DNA from: Aliiglaciecola sp. 3_MG-2023
GTDB lineage: Bacteria; Pseudomonadota; Gammaproteobacteria; Enterobacterales; Alteromonadaceae
Assembly: GCF_030548205.1 (NCBI RefSeq)
Contig: NZ_JAUORV010000013.1
Coordinates: 99,481-163,480, forward strand
Reading direction: 5' to 3'
Length of the DNA stretch: 64,000 bases
In this document: positions 56,911-64,000 of the stretch, in pieces
Layout of the letters: each line of letters starts with the position of its first letter
How positions within the stretch are numbered: position 1 is the first letter of the stretch
Translations under genes and position numbers: made by a program
Notes under the pieces: generated by a model
What the model saw: only the letters and a program-made list of their open reading frames with translations
What the model was told of the DNA's origin: nothing
Database searches by the model: none

Positions 56911-57934
56911 CGCGGATCACGCTTTTACTCTCAAAAACCTCAACTACAAAACATTTCATTTGCCGGTATATGAGGGTATCCCAGCACTGGTCAGCAACGG
57001 ACTTCTTTCCACGGGGACAAAAGCAGCGCCATCTTATCAACCCAATTATACTCCATCTAATGTACCTGACTGGCAAGGACGTTTTCGAGCCCTTAGAGAT
57101 TTTCTAGACATTGCTTCATTTATTGACAAAAACGAACTGGTGAAGTGGTATAAAACTACCCCAAAAGGTGAAAATGGCGGTGCCCCCTCCTATGATGTCG
57201 CTCTAGCCAAGCGCCGTGCAGACTGGATGCTAGAAAGGCTAAAAAAAGCGTTTTTAAGTTCTGCAGAGGTTGCACATATACACAAGTACTTCTGCCCCGA
57301 TATAAATATGAAAAGCGTAGATTTTTCACTTAGCCGTTGTAGCGTATTTAATGGCAATCCGTTTGAGCAAAGACGATTACTGAGGACCTTTTTAGACGAA
57401 GCAATACCTGAACTTATGCAGTACGCCGAACCATTGAAACATATCACCCGTGTTGCTGTGCTTAACTGGTCGCTCATGTCTGAATATAGCTTCGACGACA
57501 AAGGCTTTCTAGTTCAGCTATTCACTGATTATGGTTTCTATCCCTATGGTGAAATCGTAACCACATCGCCCAGTGATTACAGCCGTAAATTCAAAGAGAA
57601 ATATGCTGTGTTTGAAACTATGTACATCGGACCCAAAATGGGATTATCAGGAAGAGGGTCCCATGGTGCCTATTTGCCTATGGATGAATACGAAGCAGAA
57701 ACGCTTATAAACAAAGCCCAAATTAACAATAAACGCTATGCGTCCTTTATGACTATTGAACTCATTCCAGAAGACCACGAAGCCTACAAACAGCGAATTC
57801 TGACTGAAAAAAAACTGACAGCTAGAGAATATCAATATGAATTGGTTTCAAGTCATGTAGTGCTGTTCCTTGCGACGCAAGAAGGCATGTTGCCACTTCA
57901 TACATTCCCGGCAGATGTGAAACCGATAAAATAA
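56911..57934 (+). pseudogene. 5'-truncated gene of unknown family
   Basis: About 340 codons in one frame from the junction to TAA at 57934. An ATG at 56861 exists, but the codons before 56911 are the antisense of the aldehyde dehydrogenase, so the true N-terminus is missing. The frame contains FHLPVYEGIPALVSNGLLST, RFRALRDFLDIASFIDKNEL, ITRVAVLNWSLMSEYSFDDK, MYIGPKMGLSGRGSHGAYLP and HTFPADVKPIK. I do not recognise the family. If the fused start is used, a hybrid of 357-362 residues could still be made. Confidence 0.6.
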
Positions 57935-58443
57935 GCTCTGCGCCCTTCTTCAAAGTCGGCTGATTGCTTGGGTTAAGCTACTAAAATTTGGCGTCATATT
58001 GGTTTTGTGAAACATCTTTGCCATCAAATATAGGTTTAACTTGGCCATGAGTGCAATTGGTACAGGGAAATATAGAGTGATATATCGGCATCCAACCTTG
58101 AAATAGTAAATTTTTTAGTAAGTACGTGGAAACAACTCTTTGTCACAAATTCTTATTCACTGTCGGCTTTTTCGAAATTGTTTTACAAGTACTGCGGCGA
58201 ACCATCCAAAAAAGAATAAAGCGGGCGCACCTCACCCCTTGTAAAATTAATGCCTTTTTGTCTCAAATTAATGCATTCAGCCATGCCTACTATGGAAATG
58301 TTTATTCATATGGCTACTTAAACCAAAACGTAACTCCAGCCTAAAAGCATTTCTTAAAAGCAATGACCGAAAACCTGGGTAAAGTTGACAAGCAGAATAT
58401 GTCGAACCTCAACTAAGCAAACTTCAACATAGTTAGTTTTCTG
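57935..58443. other. 509-bp region without a clear gene
   Basis: On the minus strand, 57981 to about 58105 reads FQGWMPIYHSIFPCTNC, THGQVKPIFDGKDVSQNQYD, AKF, stop. It looks protein-like with a CxxC pair, but has no ribosome site and stops in frame upstream, so it is probably a fragment. A plus-strand 72-codon frame at 58126 has no support. Confidence 0.4.
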
Positions 58444-58671
58444 AGGGTCTAGTTTGTGGCTGTCTACGTTGATCGTGATTTATGGCTGTCCACGTTGACG
58501 GTTCCTCACGTCCCAGTTTATGGCTGTCTACGTTGATCTCTTCCCTAGGGTCTAGTTTGTGGCTGTCCATGTTACGTTGTGTGTGGCTGTCCATGTTACG
58601 TTGTGTGTGGCTGTTGTTGATCCTACGTTGATGGCTGTCCACGTTGATCAATGGCTGTCTACGTTGATCAG
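58444..58671 (+). repeat. eight-unit array of TGGCTGTC(C/T)A(C/T)GTT repeats
   Basis: Units start at 58457, 58483, 58521, 58560, 58584, 58608, 58632 and 58652, all in the same orientation. The last five are spaced 24, 24, 24 and 20 bases. Most read TGGCTGTC(C/T)A(C/T)GTT then GATC or ACGTTGTG. A 21-base block AGGGTCTAGTTTGTGGCTGTC occurs twice (58444 and 58547), 103 bases apart. Confidence 0.9.
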
Positions 58672-58696
58672 ATGTAATATCCTTGAGGAGCGAGAT

Positions 58697-58825
58697 ATGT
58701 ACTTTGGCTTCAGTATCGATCAGATTAGCGCCCTTTCAGATACACTAGAAAATCTTAAATACGTATATCTAAAAAGTAAGACACGCTGGTATCGAATAAG
58801 GAGTAGCCATCGGTTTGGTAGCTAA
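58697..58825 (+). CDS. 42-residue open frame after the repeat array
   Basis: GAGGAG six bases before ATG opens a frame reading MYFGFSIDQISALSDTLENL then KYVYLKSKTRWYRIRSSHRF, ending in TAA at 58823. It is a soluble, basic product of unknown family. The ribosome site is strong, but the frame is short and could be the start of a gene whose remainder was lost. Confidence 0.35.
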   Translation: MYFGFSIDQISALSDTLENLKYVYLKSKTRWYRIRSSHRFGS

Positions 58826-59125
58826 ACTGCTTACCACTGCGAATCTGTGATATCCATCAATTCCTGATGGCGATAGCCTAAACTTCAAGCCCGGTAAAAC
58901 CAATACGTTTACATATTGGATACGCTAAATACTGCAATCTCTCATGGCCCACACATCTCCTTTCACCGTGAACTCGGTATAAATACTCAGCGATATTTAA
59001 CGCCAGTTAACGCTACTTAAAAACCGACGAGCGCAAATTTCATTGATTCAGCGCTGCGCTAACTTATATTCTTCATGGGGATAGATTCGCACTGTGTTCA
59101 CTGAAATATTTAGGGAGAAAAAATC
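58826..59125. other. 300-bp gap before the repeat-rich lipoprotein
   Basis: No coding frame is supported. It probably holds the promoter of the lipoprotein gene; AGGGAG is the ribosome site directly before its GTG/ATG start region. Confidence 0.4.
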
Positions 59126-61369
59126 GTGAAAGCTACGTTTAATCAATTTTTGCGCATGTGCGTTGGTGCCTCAGTCGCATTAACACTGACAGCTTGTAGT
59201 GATAGTGATGACAGTGGTGAATTAATAGAGGGCGTATTTCTAGACAGTGCAGTAGAGGGCTTACAATACACCACGGGAACAACTTCGGGGATCACTGACG
59301 ACGAAGGTACATTTTTATACAGTGAAGGTGATACAGTTACCTTTTCGATAGGCAATATTCAACTTGGCACGGTGACCGGCGATGCCATTGTTTCTCCCTA
59401 TTCATTTGCAACCACAAACTCTACGGATATCGCCATTAATATTGCGCGATTTTTACAAACTTTGGATCTCGACGGAGATCCCTCAAATGGTATAGAGATT
59501 AGTGAAAACGTGCGCCTAGAAGCTGAGAATTATACCATTAGCTTTGATATTGCTAGCGCAGCCTTTGCCGAAAATAGTGAAGTCACGGCTGCCCTCGCAC
59601 AACTCGCCAGCCACTTAGAATATAACTACGAACGCATGGTATCCATAGACAATGCCGTTGCGCACTTAGACACCACTCTCACTAGTATTGATGATGAAGC
59701 CAATAGCGACGACACGGACACCGGCGATGATACTAGCAGTGACGACGACACGGACACTGGCGATGATTCTGGCAGTGACGATGACACGGACACTGGCGAT
59801 GATTCTGGTAGTGACGACGACACAGACACTGGCGATGATTCTGGTAGTGACGACGACACAGACACTGGCGATGACACTGGCAGTGACGACGACACAGACA
59901 CTGGCGATGACACTGGCAGTGACGACGACACTGACACCGGTGGTGACTCTGGCAGTGATACAGGTTCTTCGACCAGCCTCAGTGTTACCAGTAATGACGG
60001 CGCATTGAGCGATTTTTGGGACTACTTAGAGGTTCGCGACATCGCCGTAGGCTACGTGGAGTTTACCGGCGTTGAAACGTCTATTCTCTTAGTGGGTGGC
60101 GAAGATATTGACTCTGTTGAAACCTTGAGCAATTTAACCGCATCACCCAATAATGGGTTTGCCTTAGTAGCTGCCTTTGCCGATGGCACCAACATCACGG
60201 GAGCAAGCATTATTTCGGTGGTTGACGGGGTTGAATATAACTTTGAATGCACCGTAAATTGCGAAATTACTATTGATATCGAGGCGCAGTTGATCACCTT
60301 CGCTAACTCAGAATTTATCTGGGAAGACGGCAACGATTCGATTTTAGTTAGCGGCTCAGTCGAATGGTTAAGCAGTGATGAATACGTAGATACCTCAGAT
60401 TGGGTGGGCTCTGAGGCGCCAACTGAGTCAACGTTTTGCGCCACTAACCTAGCGACCAGCACAGCAGCGCAATTAGATGGCGGCTTGTCTTATACCACCG
60501 ATGACGGAAACTGTGTTGGCCTGTTAAGCGTTGATAATAGTAAATTTACCAAACCGCTAACCGCGACCATAGTGACAACCGGTGACGGTGCCGGCGATGG
60601 CAGCTTGAGTATTGATAGCAATGTAAAAGTGTATGCTCGCACAGTAGACAAGGGCGTTGCTTACGTCGGCGAGAACGATGAAGCCTATTTTGAGACTATC
60701 ATAGAAGGGGCTTTTGCTATCACCAATACCAGTGATTACGAGCTCTGCTTGGAAGATACCGACAATTGGCAGATGATGAAAGCAGACGGTACCGAGTTAA
60801 CGAAATCGGTAACGGTTGCCTACTCATTTAATGACACCGAATACAGCTATGATTTTACTAGCTTTAATCGCGTCAACTTTCCTGGTTTAGATTGTTTACC
60901 ACCTGGCGGCTCTACCATGATCCATTTAACACTTTCCCAATACGCAGTTACAGCCAGTGAGGACCTTAGCTTTCCCGAGGTCACTGGAATCACGCTTGCC
61001 TTAGAAGCTGAATACAACATAGTGGCCGACGATACCACCTACACCGCACTGACCCCGGATTATATGGAGTGGTTGTACGTGAACGGTTCGCCGGGGATCC
61101 GATTCGCCTTTACTAACAACACCGGCGTGCAACTCGTGCAAGACGACACACACCCAGTGTGGTATTACGATGATGATGGCTACCCAATATTAAGAAGTTA
61201 TGTGTACTTACACACCCAACTTGGCGTAGAGGATTATGAACTCATCGAAAGTGATTATATTATTAACGACGGTGATCAAGTGCTGTTATTAGATGACTCG
61301 GCCGAAATAGCCATTCTTGCTCTGGGCGGAGGCACCGCGGTCAGGGCTGTACTGTACCCCGATTTATAA
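59126..61369 (+). CDS. large surface lipoprotein with Asp/Thr/Gly repeats
   Basis: 747 residues. Lipobox LTAC24 after a signal peptide. Residues about 30-190 resemble an adhesin-like beta domain (FLDSAVEGLQYTTGT, SGITDDEGTFLYSEGD). A linker of DDDTDTGDDSGS units follows (about 193-280), then two further beta regions without a recognised domain. The acidic linker probably binds calcium or acts as a flexible spacer. It stands alone and ends in a strong terminator. The linker is highly repetitive at DNA level, so its copy number may vary between strains. Confidence 0.82.
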   Translation: MKATFNQFLRMCVGASVALTLTACSDSDDSGELIEGVFLDSAVEGLQYTTGTTSGITDDEGTFLYSEGDTVTFSIGNIQLGTVTGDAIVSPYSFATTNSTDIAINIARFLQTLDLDGDPSNGIEISENVRLEAENYTISFDIASAAFAENSEVTAALAQLASHLEYNYERMVSIDNAVAHLDTTLTSIDDEANSDDTDTGDDTSSDDDTDTGDDSGSDDDTDTGDDSGSDDDTDTGDDSGSDDDTDTGDDTGSDDDTDTGDDTGSDDDTDTGGDSGSDTGSSTSLSVTSNDGALSDFWDYLEVRDIAVGYVEFTGVETSILLVGGEDIDSVETLSNLTASPNNGFALVAAFADGTNITGASIISVVDGVEYNFECTVNCEITIDIEAQLITFANSEFIWEDGNDSILVSGSVEWLSSDEYVDTSDWVGSEAPTESTFCATNLATSTAAQLDGGLSYTTDDGNCVGLLSVDNSKFTKPLTATIVTTGDGAGDGSLSIDSNVKVYARTVDKGVAYVGENDEAYFETIIEGAFAITNTSDYELCLEDTDNWQMMKADGTELTKSVTVAYSFNDTEYSYDFTSFNRVNFPGLDCLPPGGSTMIHLTLSQYAVTASEDLSFPEVTGITLALEAEYNIVADDTTYTALTPDYMEWLYVNGSPGIRFAFTNNTGVQLVQDDTHPVWYYDDDGYPILRSYVYLHTQLGVEDYELIESDYIINDGDQVLLLDDSAEIAILALGGGTAVRAVLYPDL
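59700..59960 (+). repeat. 36-bp tandem repeats within the lipoprotein gene
   Basis: About seven copies of a 36-base unit coding for DDDTDTGDDSGS (for example GACGACGACACGGACACTGG). Units vary only in silent or Ser/Thr changes, and the frame is kept, so changes in copy number would lengthen or shorten the linker without a frameshift. Confidence 0.88.
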
Positions 61370-61398
61370 GCTATTCACTTTAACGAGTAAAAACACTC

Positions 61399-61434
61399 AA
61401 GGGTATTGATGCTAACGCACAATACCCTTTTTAC
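61399..61434. terminator. bidirectional intrinsic terminator
   Basis: AAGGGTATTG and CAATACCCTT form a perfect ten-base-pair stem with an 11-base loop, flanked by AAAAACACTC and TTT. It serves the lipoprotein gene and overlaps the last codon of the convergent HTH-TPR gene. Confidence 0.85.
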
Positions 61435-63461
61435 TGTTTTAACGGATAGCGGTCATACACCGGACAAGTAGAAGTCAGTGCGTCCCAAATCTCCTGCGCC
61501 GCTTGTGTCTGACCAAACTGCTGTGCCAACCAGGCTAAATACGTTTTCGACTTAACGTTAAGCCTCTCGCCATGGGCTAACAATTGGCTGATGATAGACT
61601 CAAAATGGGGAAACACATGTTGCGTAACGCCCAACTGCTTTAGGCGTGCTTTATAATAAGCTTTAGCAACTTGCTGACTCACTGACGCATTGCCTAACAG
61701 CTCGTCCTTATCAATCAACAATAAGGCCTGCTGATATGCGTTAATGGCATTATCAACTTGCTGCAACTGCCAGTAAACGTCACCAACATCGCCCCAAATC
61801 TGATGAATATTCACAGCTTTTCGTTTACTAATGGCCCTTAGTTTGTAGTCTAATGCGGTGTGAAAATTGTGCTGATAGTAAAACACGGTGCCGAGGTTTT
61901 CATAGCCCAATGCACTGTGCTCAAAATGAGTAATGAGTTCGCCGTAAGTGGCTTTTGCCCCAGCCAGATCGTCTAAGCACAACTGTATAATTCCCAGATT
62001 AGAAAGGATCACCTCTTGCTTCACAAACTGATTGGCAGCCTTAAAATTTTTTAAGGCCATTTCAATATTGCCCTTGGCAAAATAGTAATTGCCAAGGGTA
62101 TTGTATGCATGCCAGTTGTCAGAAGACAGAGCCAGCGCTCGGTTGATAAAGCGTGGAATATTCTCATCCGATACAGCGCTACTCTCGTTGCCACTCCATA
62201 TCTGCAAGGTCAATTCTGCTAAAAGACTCAAGGCATCGGCGTTATGAGGCGCGGATACCAGGGCTGCTTGCACCATGGCCAGTGCATTGGCCTTTTCGCC
62301 CAAACGCGATAGTAGCTCGGCCTTGGCAAGAATGACCGAAATATGAGGGGCTGCGAGCGCGCCGGCCTTCGCACAATCGCTAGCCGCCCGCTCTAATAAT
62401 GTGGCTTCTTCTCCCTGCCAACTCATATTCGCTTTGATTCGACAAGACTCTGCATAGGCTAAGCCGTAATTAGGGTCGAGCTCTCGAGCCTGTTCAATAC
62501 TCGCTAAGGCGCGCTGGTAATGGGACATATTGTAGCTAGTGTAGCTGCGATCTACACCTTCAACATAGGCCCGAAAGGCAGCGGGTTGAGCAATAGATTG
62601 CGGCGCTAACGCCTTACCGACAAGCACTCGATTTAAGCGTTTAAAAAGCGTACGAACAATATTTTCTGTGCGAGCGCGCTGCGCCTCGGGATGAAAAACC
62701 TCTTGTAACGCCACCAAACTATGCCGCGCTGAGGCCAAGGTAACTGTGATCCCCCAGTAGTGTTTTGCGCGAGTATGTTGCAAGCGTATCACCACGTGTG
62801 CATCCCACATTTCAATAGCGGCTTTGTTGCTCATCGACGTGGCATCGTTATCGTCAATAAGCACAGCATTAATGGTCGGCTTGTCGTGAGTGTACTCAAC
62901 AAACTTTGCGCCAAGGCCACGCAGCTCAAGATCGGCAATCACTATGACACGAGTAGGGCCAATAGCGGGAACCAAGCTGGCGAAATGCGTACTGTTCGTA
63001 CTGTCACCCCTATCTTGTGGTATTAGCCCAACTATCAGGCTTACAATAATCGCCGTACTGACAAATGCAAACGCCAACCAAGGTAATGCGCGCCTTATTC
63101 TTGACCTAGCCTCAGTACGTTTAACCTGGTCGCCATCGTCACTTTCGGCCTTTTCAGCGCCGGTGTCTTGTTCAGCGCTTTGTCCTTTTGCCAAGGTAAA
63201 TACTGACGGATCATCAGAAGCTAGTATGAGAGTGTAAACCTTTACGCCTAAGGCTTTTGCTACCCGCGTGAGATTGTGAAAAGATACAGGTTGCTCGCGA
63301 AACACCTTGTTGATCAAATCTTTGGGCGGGCTCGACAAATTCTCGAGATCAGCCAAGTATTTGGCTAACTGAATTTGCGTACTAAAGCCTTTATCCGCCA
63401 TGGCGGCTTCTAATTTTTGTCGCGACGCTTTTACGCCGCGTACTCTTCGTCGATTTTCCAT
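61431..63461 (-). CDS. membrane-anchored HTH-TPR protein
   Basis: About 676 residues from the ATG at 63461, chosen because it opens the well-formed HTH; further upstream codons are only TTG or GTG. The N-terminal XRE-type helix-turn-helix (about 14-75 from this start: KLEAAMADKGFSTQIQLAKY, KVFREQPVSFHNLTRVAKAL) is cytoplasmic. One membrane helix follows (LPWLAFAFVSTAIIVSLIVG), then a periplasmic region with TPR repeats (about 300-640). The layout resembles CadC-like one-component sensors. G+C is visibly higher than in the 39-48 kb genes. The target and signal are unknown. Confidence 0.75.
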   Translation of the reverse strand: MENRRRVRGVKASRQKLEAAMADKGFSTQIQLAKYLADLENLSSPPKDLINKVFREQPVSFHNLTRVAKALGVKVYTLILASDDPSVFTLAKGQSAEQDTGAEKAESDDGDQVKRTEARSRIRRALPWLAFAFVSTAIIVSLIVGLIPQDRGDSTNSTHFASLVPAIGPTRVIVIADLELRGLGAKFVEYTHDKPTINAVLIDDNDATSMSNKAAIEMWDAHVVIRLQHTRAKHYWGITVTLASARHSLVALQEVFHPEAQRARTENIVRTLFKRLNRVLVGKALAPQSIAQPAAFRAYVEGVDRSYTSYNMSHYQRALASIEQARELDPNYGLAYAESCRIKANMSWQGEEATLLERAASDCAKAGALAAPHISVILAKAELLSRLGEKANALAMVQAALVSAPHNADALSLLAELTLQIWSGNESSAVSDENIPRFINRALALSSDNWHAYNTLGNYYFAKGNIEMALKNFKAANQFVKQEVILSNLGIIQLCLDDLAGAKATYGELITHFEHSALGYENLGTVFYYQHNFHTALDYKLRAISKRKAVNIHQIWGDVGDVYWQLQQVDNAINAYQQALLLIDKDELLGNASVSQQVAKAYYKARLKQLGVTQHVFPHFESIISQLLAHGERLNVKSKTYLAWLAQQFGQTQAAQEIWDALTSTCPVYDRYPLKQ

Positions 63462-64000
63462 ATCACTTGAGCTCACACCCGCATTGCATACCGCAAAGTC
63501 ACCATGTAACCAATTTCGTAACAAGGCCCCCAATAACTCTCACAGTTAAATTCGACCCCATAAAAACCGCTACTATGCTGCCGTACTTTGCATATATTGC
63601 CGAGAAGAGATTACTTTTCAATCAGTTTTTGGGGAAATGACGATAAAAATTACTCGTTTGTGCAACGATAGGCATCGACTGATCACGACTTACCACCTTG
63701 TTATCGATAAGCCTCTCATGCCAGTTCAATGAAAAGTAAGCCCCGTGAACATTGCGCTTAAGGCAGTACAATTGAGCAATAAATTAACCAATTCTAACGC
63801 CAGCGGTGCGCTAGCCTGCGGTGCCATTGGTGAATAAATTTATAAAGACACTCTTCATAATTTAATCAATACGTTTTACATCATGTATTTTAAGATGGTA
63901 AACGGATCATATCAATATTATCAATATGGACAGGCATCTTTTTAGGTTGTGGTGATAACAACTTAATATTTTTTAGTGAGTACCAACAAAAAACTATAAT
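63462..64000. other. terminal 539 bp without a gene; one dispersed repeat copy
   Basis: Promoter side of the HTH-TPR gene. ATGGACAGGCATCTTTTTA at 63926-63944 is identical over 19 bases to a stretch in the array at 55147-55165. No coding frame is seen. Confidence 0.6.

Noticed and set aside
58126..58344. 72-codon open frame on the plus strand
   Set aside because: No ribosome site and amino acid composition does not look protein-like; the minus strand overlapping it looks more coding.
59626..60008. Open frames on both strands across the 36-bp repeats
   Set aside because: Low-complexity shadows of the repeat; the real frame has a lipobox and continues for 747 residues.

Overview
The window looks like a chromosomal segment of a marine gammaproteobacterium, probably Alteromonadales (Alteromonadaceae, Paraglaciecola/Glaciecola-like). 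The reasons are a moderately AT-rich base composition, three TonB-dependent receptors, a DcaP-type porin, an NrtS-type small transporter, several LysR regulators, and protein sequences typical of that group. This is inferred from protein character only; there is no rRNA or tRNA in the window. No CRISPR array, complete insertion sequence or prophage was found.

Region 1 (1-10.5 kb) is a zinc-scarcity island. It holds a His-rich ZnuD-like TonB receptor followed by a lipoprotein, a Zur-type repressor in an operon with a MerC-like membrane protein and a COG0523 GTPase, a second COG0523 GTPase in an operon with a PhoX-type phosphatase, a ZrgA-like (DUF2796) His-rich periplasmic protein, a second MerC-like protein, a DUF1826 protein and a DUF3299 protein. 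Strong Zur-box-like palindromes sit in the divergent promoters at 2.53-2.58 and 7.84-7.89 kb, with a weaker one at 10.51 kb. Between the two GTPase genes lies an unlisted ParE-type toxin remnant with an in-frame stop.

Region 2 (10.8-17 kb) has a secreted unknown protein, a GAF-PAS hybrid histidine kinase, two small exported proteins, NrtS and a chemotaxis receptor. Region 3 (17-25 kb) is a lactate module: Dld-type D-lactate dehydrogenase, LctP lactate permease, a divergent LysR regulator, a DcaP-like porin and a ThDP-dependent enzyme. Region 4 (25-36 kb) holds a beta-propeller protein, an MFS transporter with a bicupin, a 57-residue membrane protein with a TTG start, a DUF885 peptidase, a Fur-box-preceded siderophore receptor, a Sel1 protein and a serine hydrolase.

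Region 5 (36.2-48 kb) is catabolic: a VOC protein overlapping a GST, then an HSL-type esterase, TonB receptor, iron-type alcohol dehydrogenase, spinster-like MFS and GabD-type semialdehyde dehydrogenase, flanked by LysR genes. The set could take up and hydrolyse an ester or lactone and oxidise a hydroxy acid such as 4-hydroxybutyrate to succinate. Region 6 (48-58 kb) is mixed accessory sequence: periplasmic MsrA, LysE exporter, a YHYH/MORN/SCO1 operon, a cytochrome c lipoprotein with a YdcH protein, a C2H2-finger protein, DUF6090, a transglutaminase-like protein, and two genes broken head to head at one junction near 56.91 kb. Region 7 (59-64 kb) has a repeat-rich lipoprotein and a membrane-anchored HTH-TPR protein.

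The least explained signal is a family of short degenerate repeats built on TGGCTGTCCATGTT and AACATGGGTGTCTT. They form arrays at 35.86-36.16, 55.12-55.28 and 58.44-58.67 kb, with single related copies near 54.34 and 63.92 kb.
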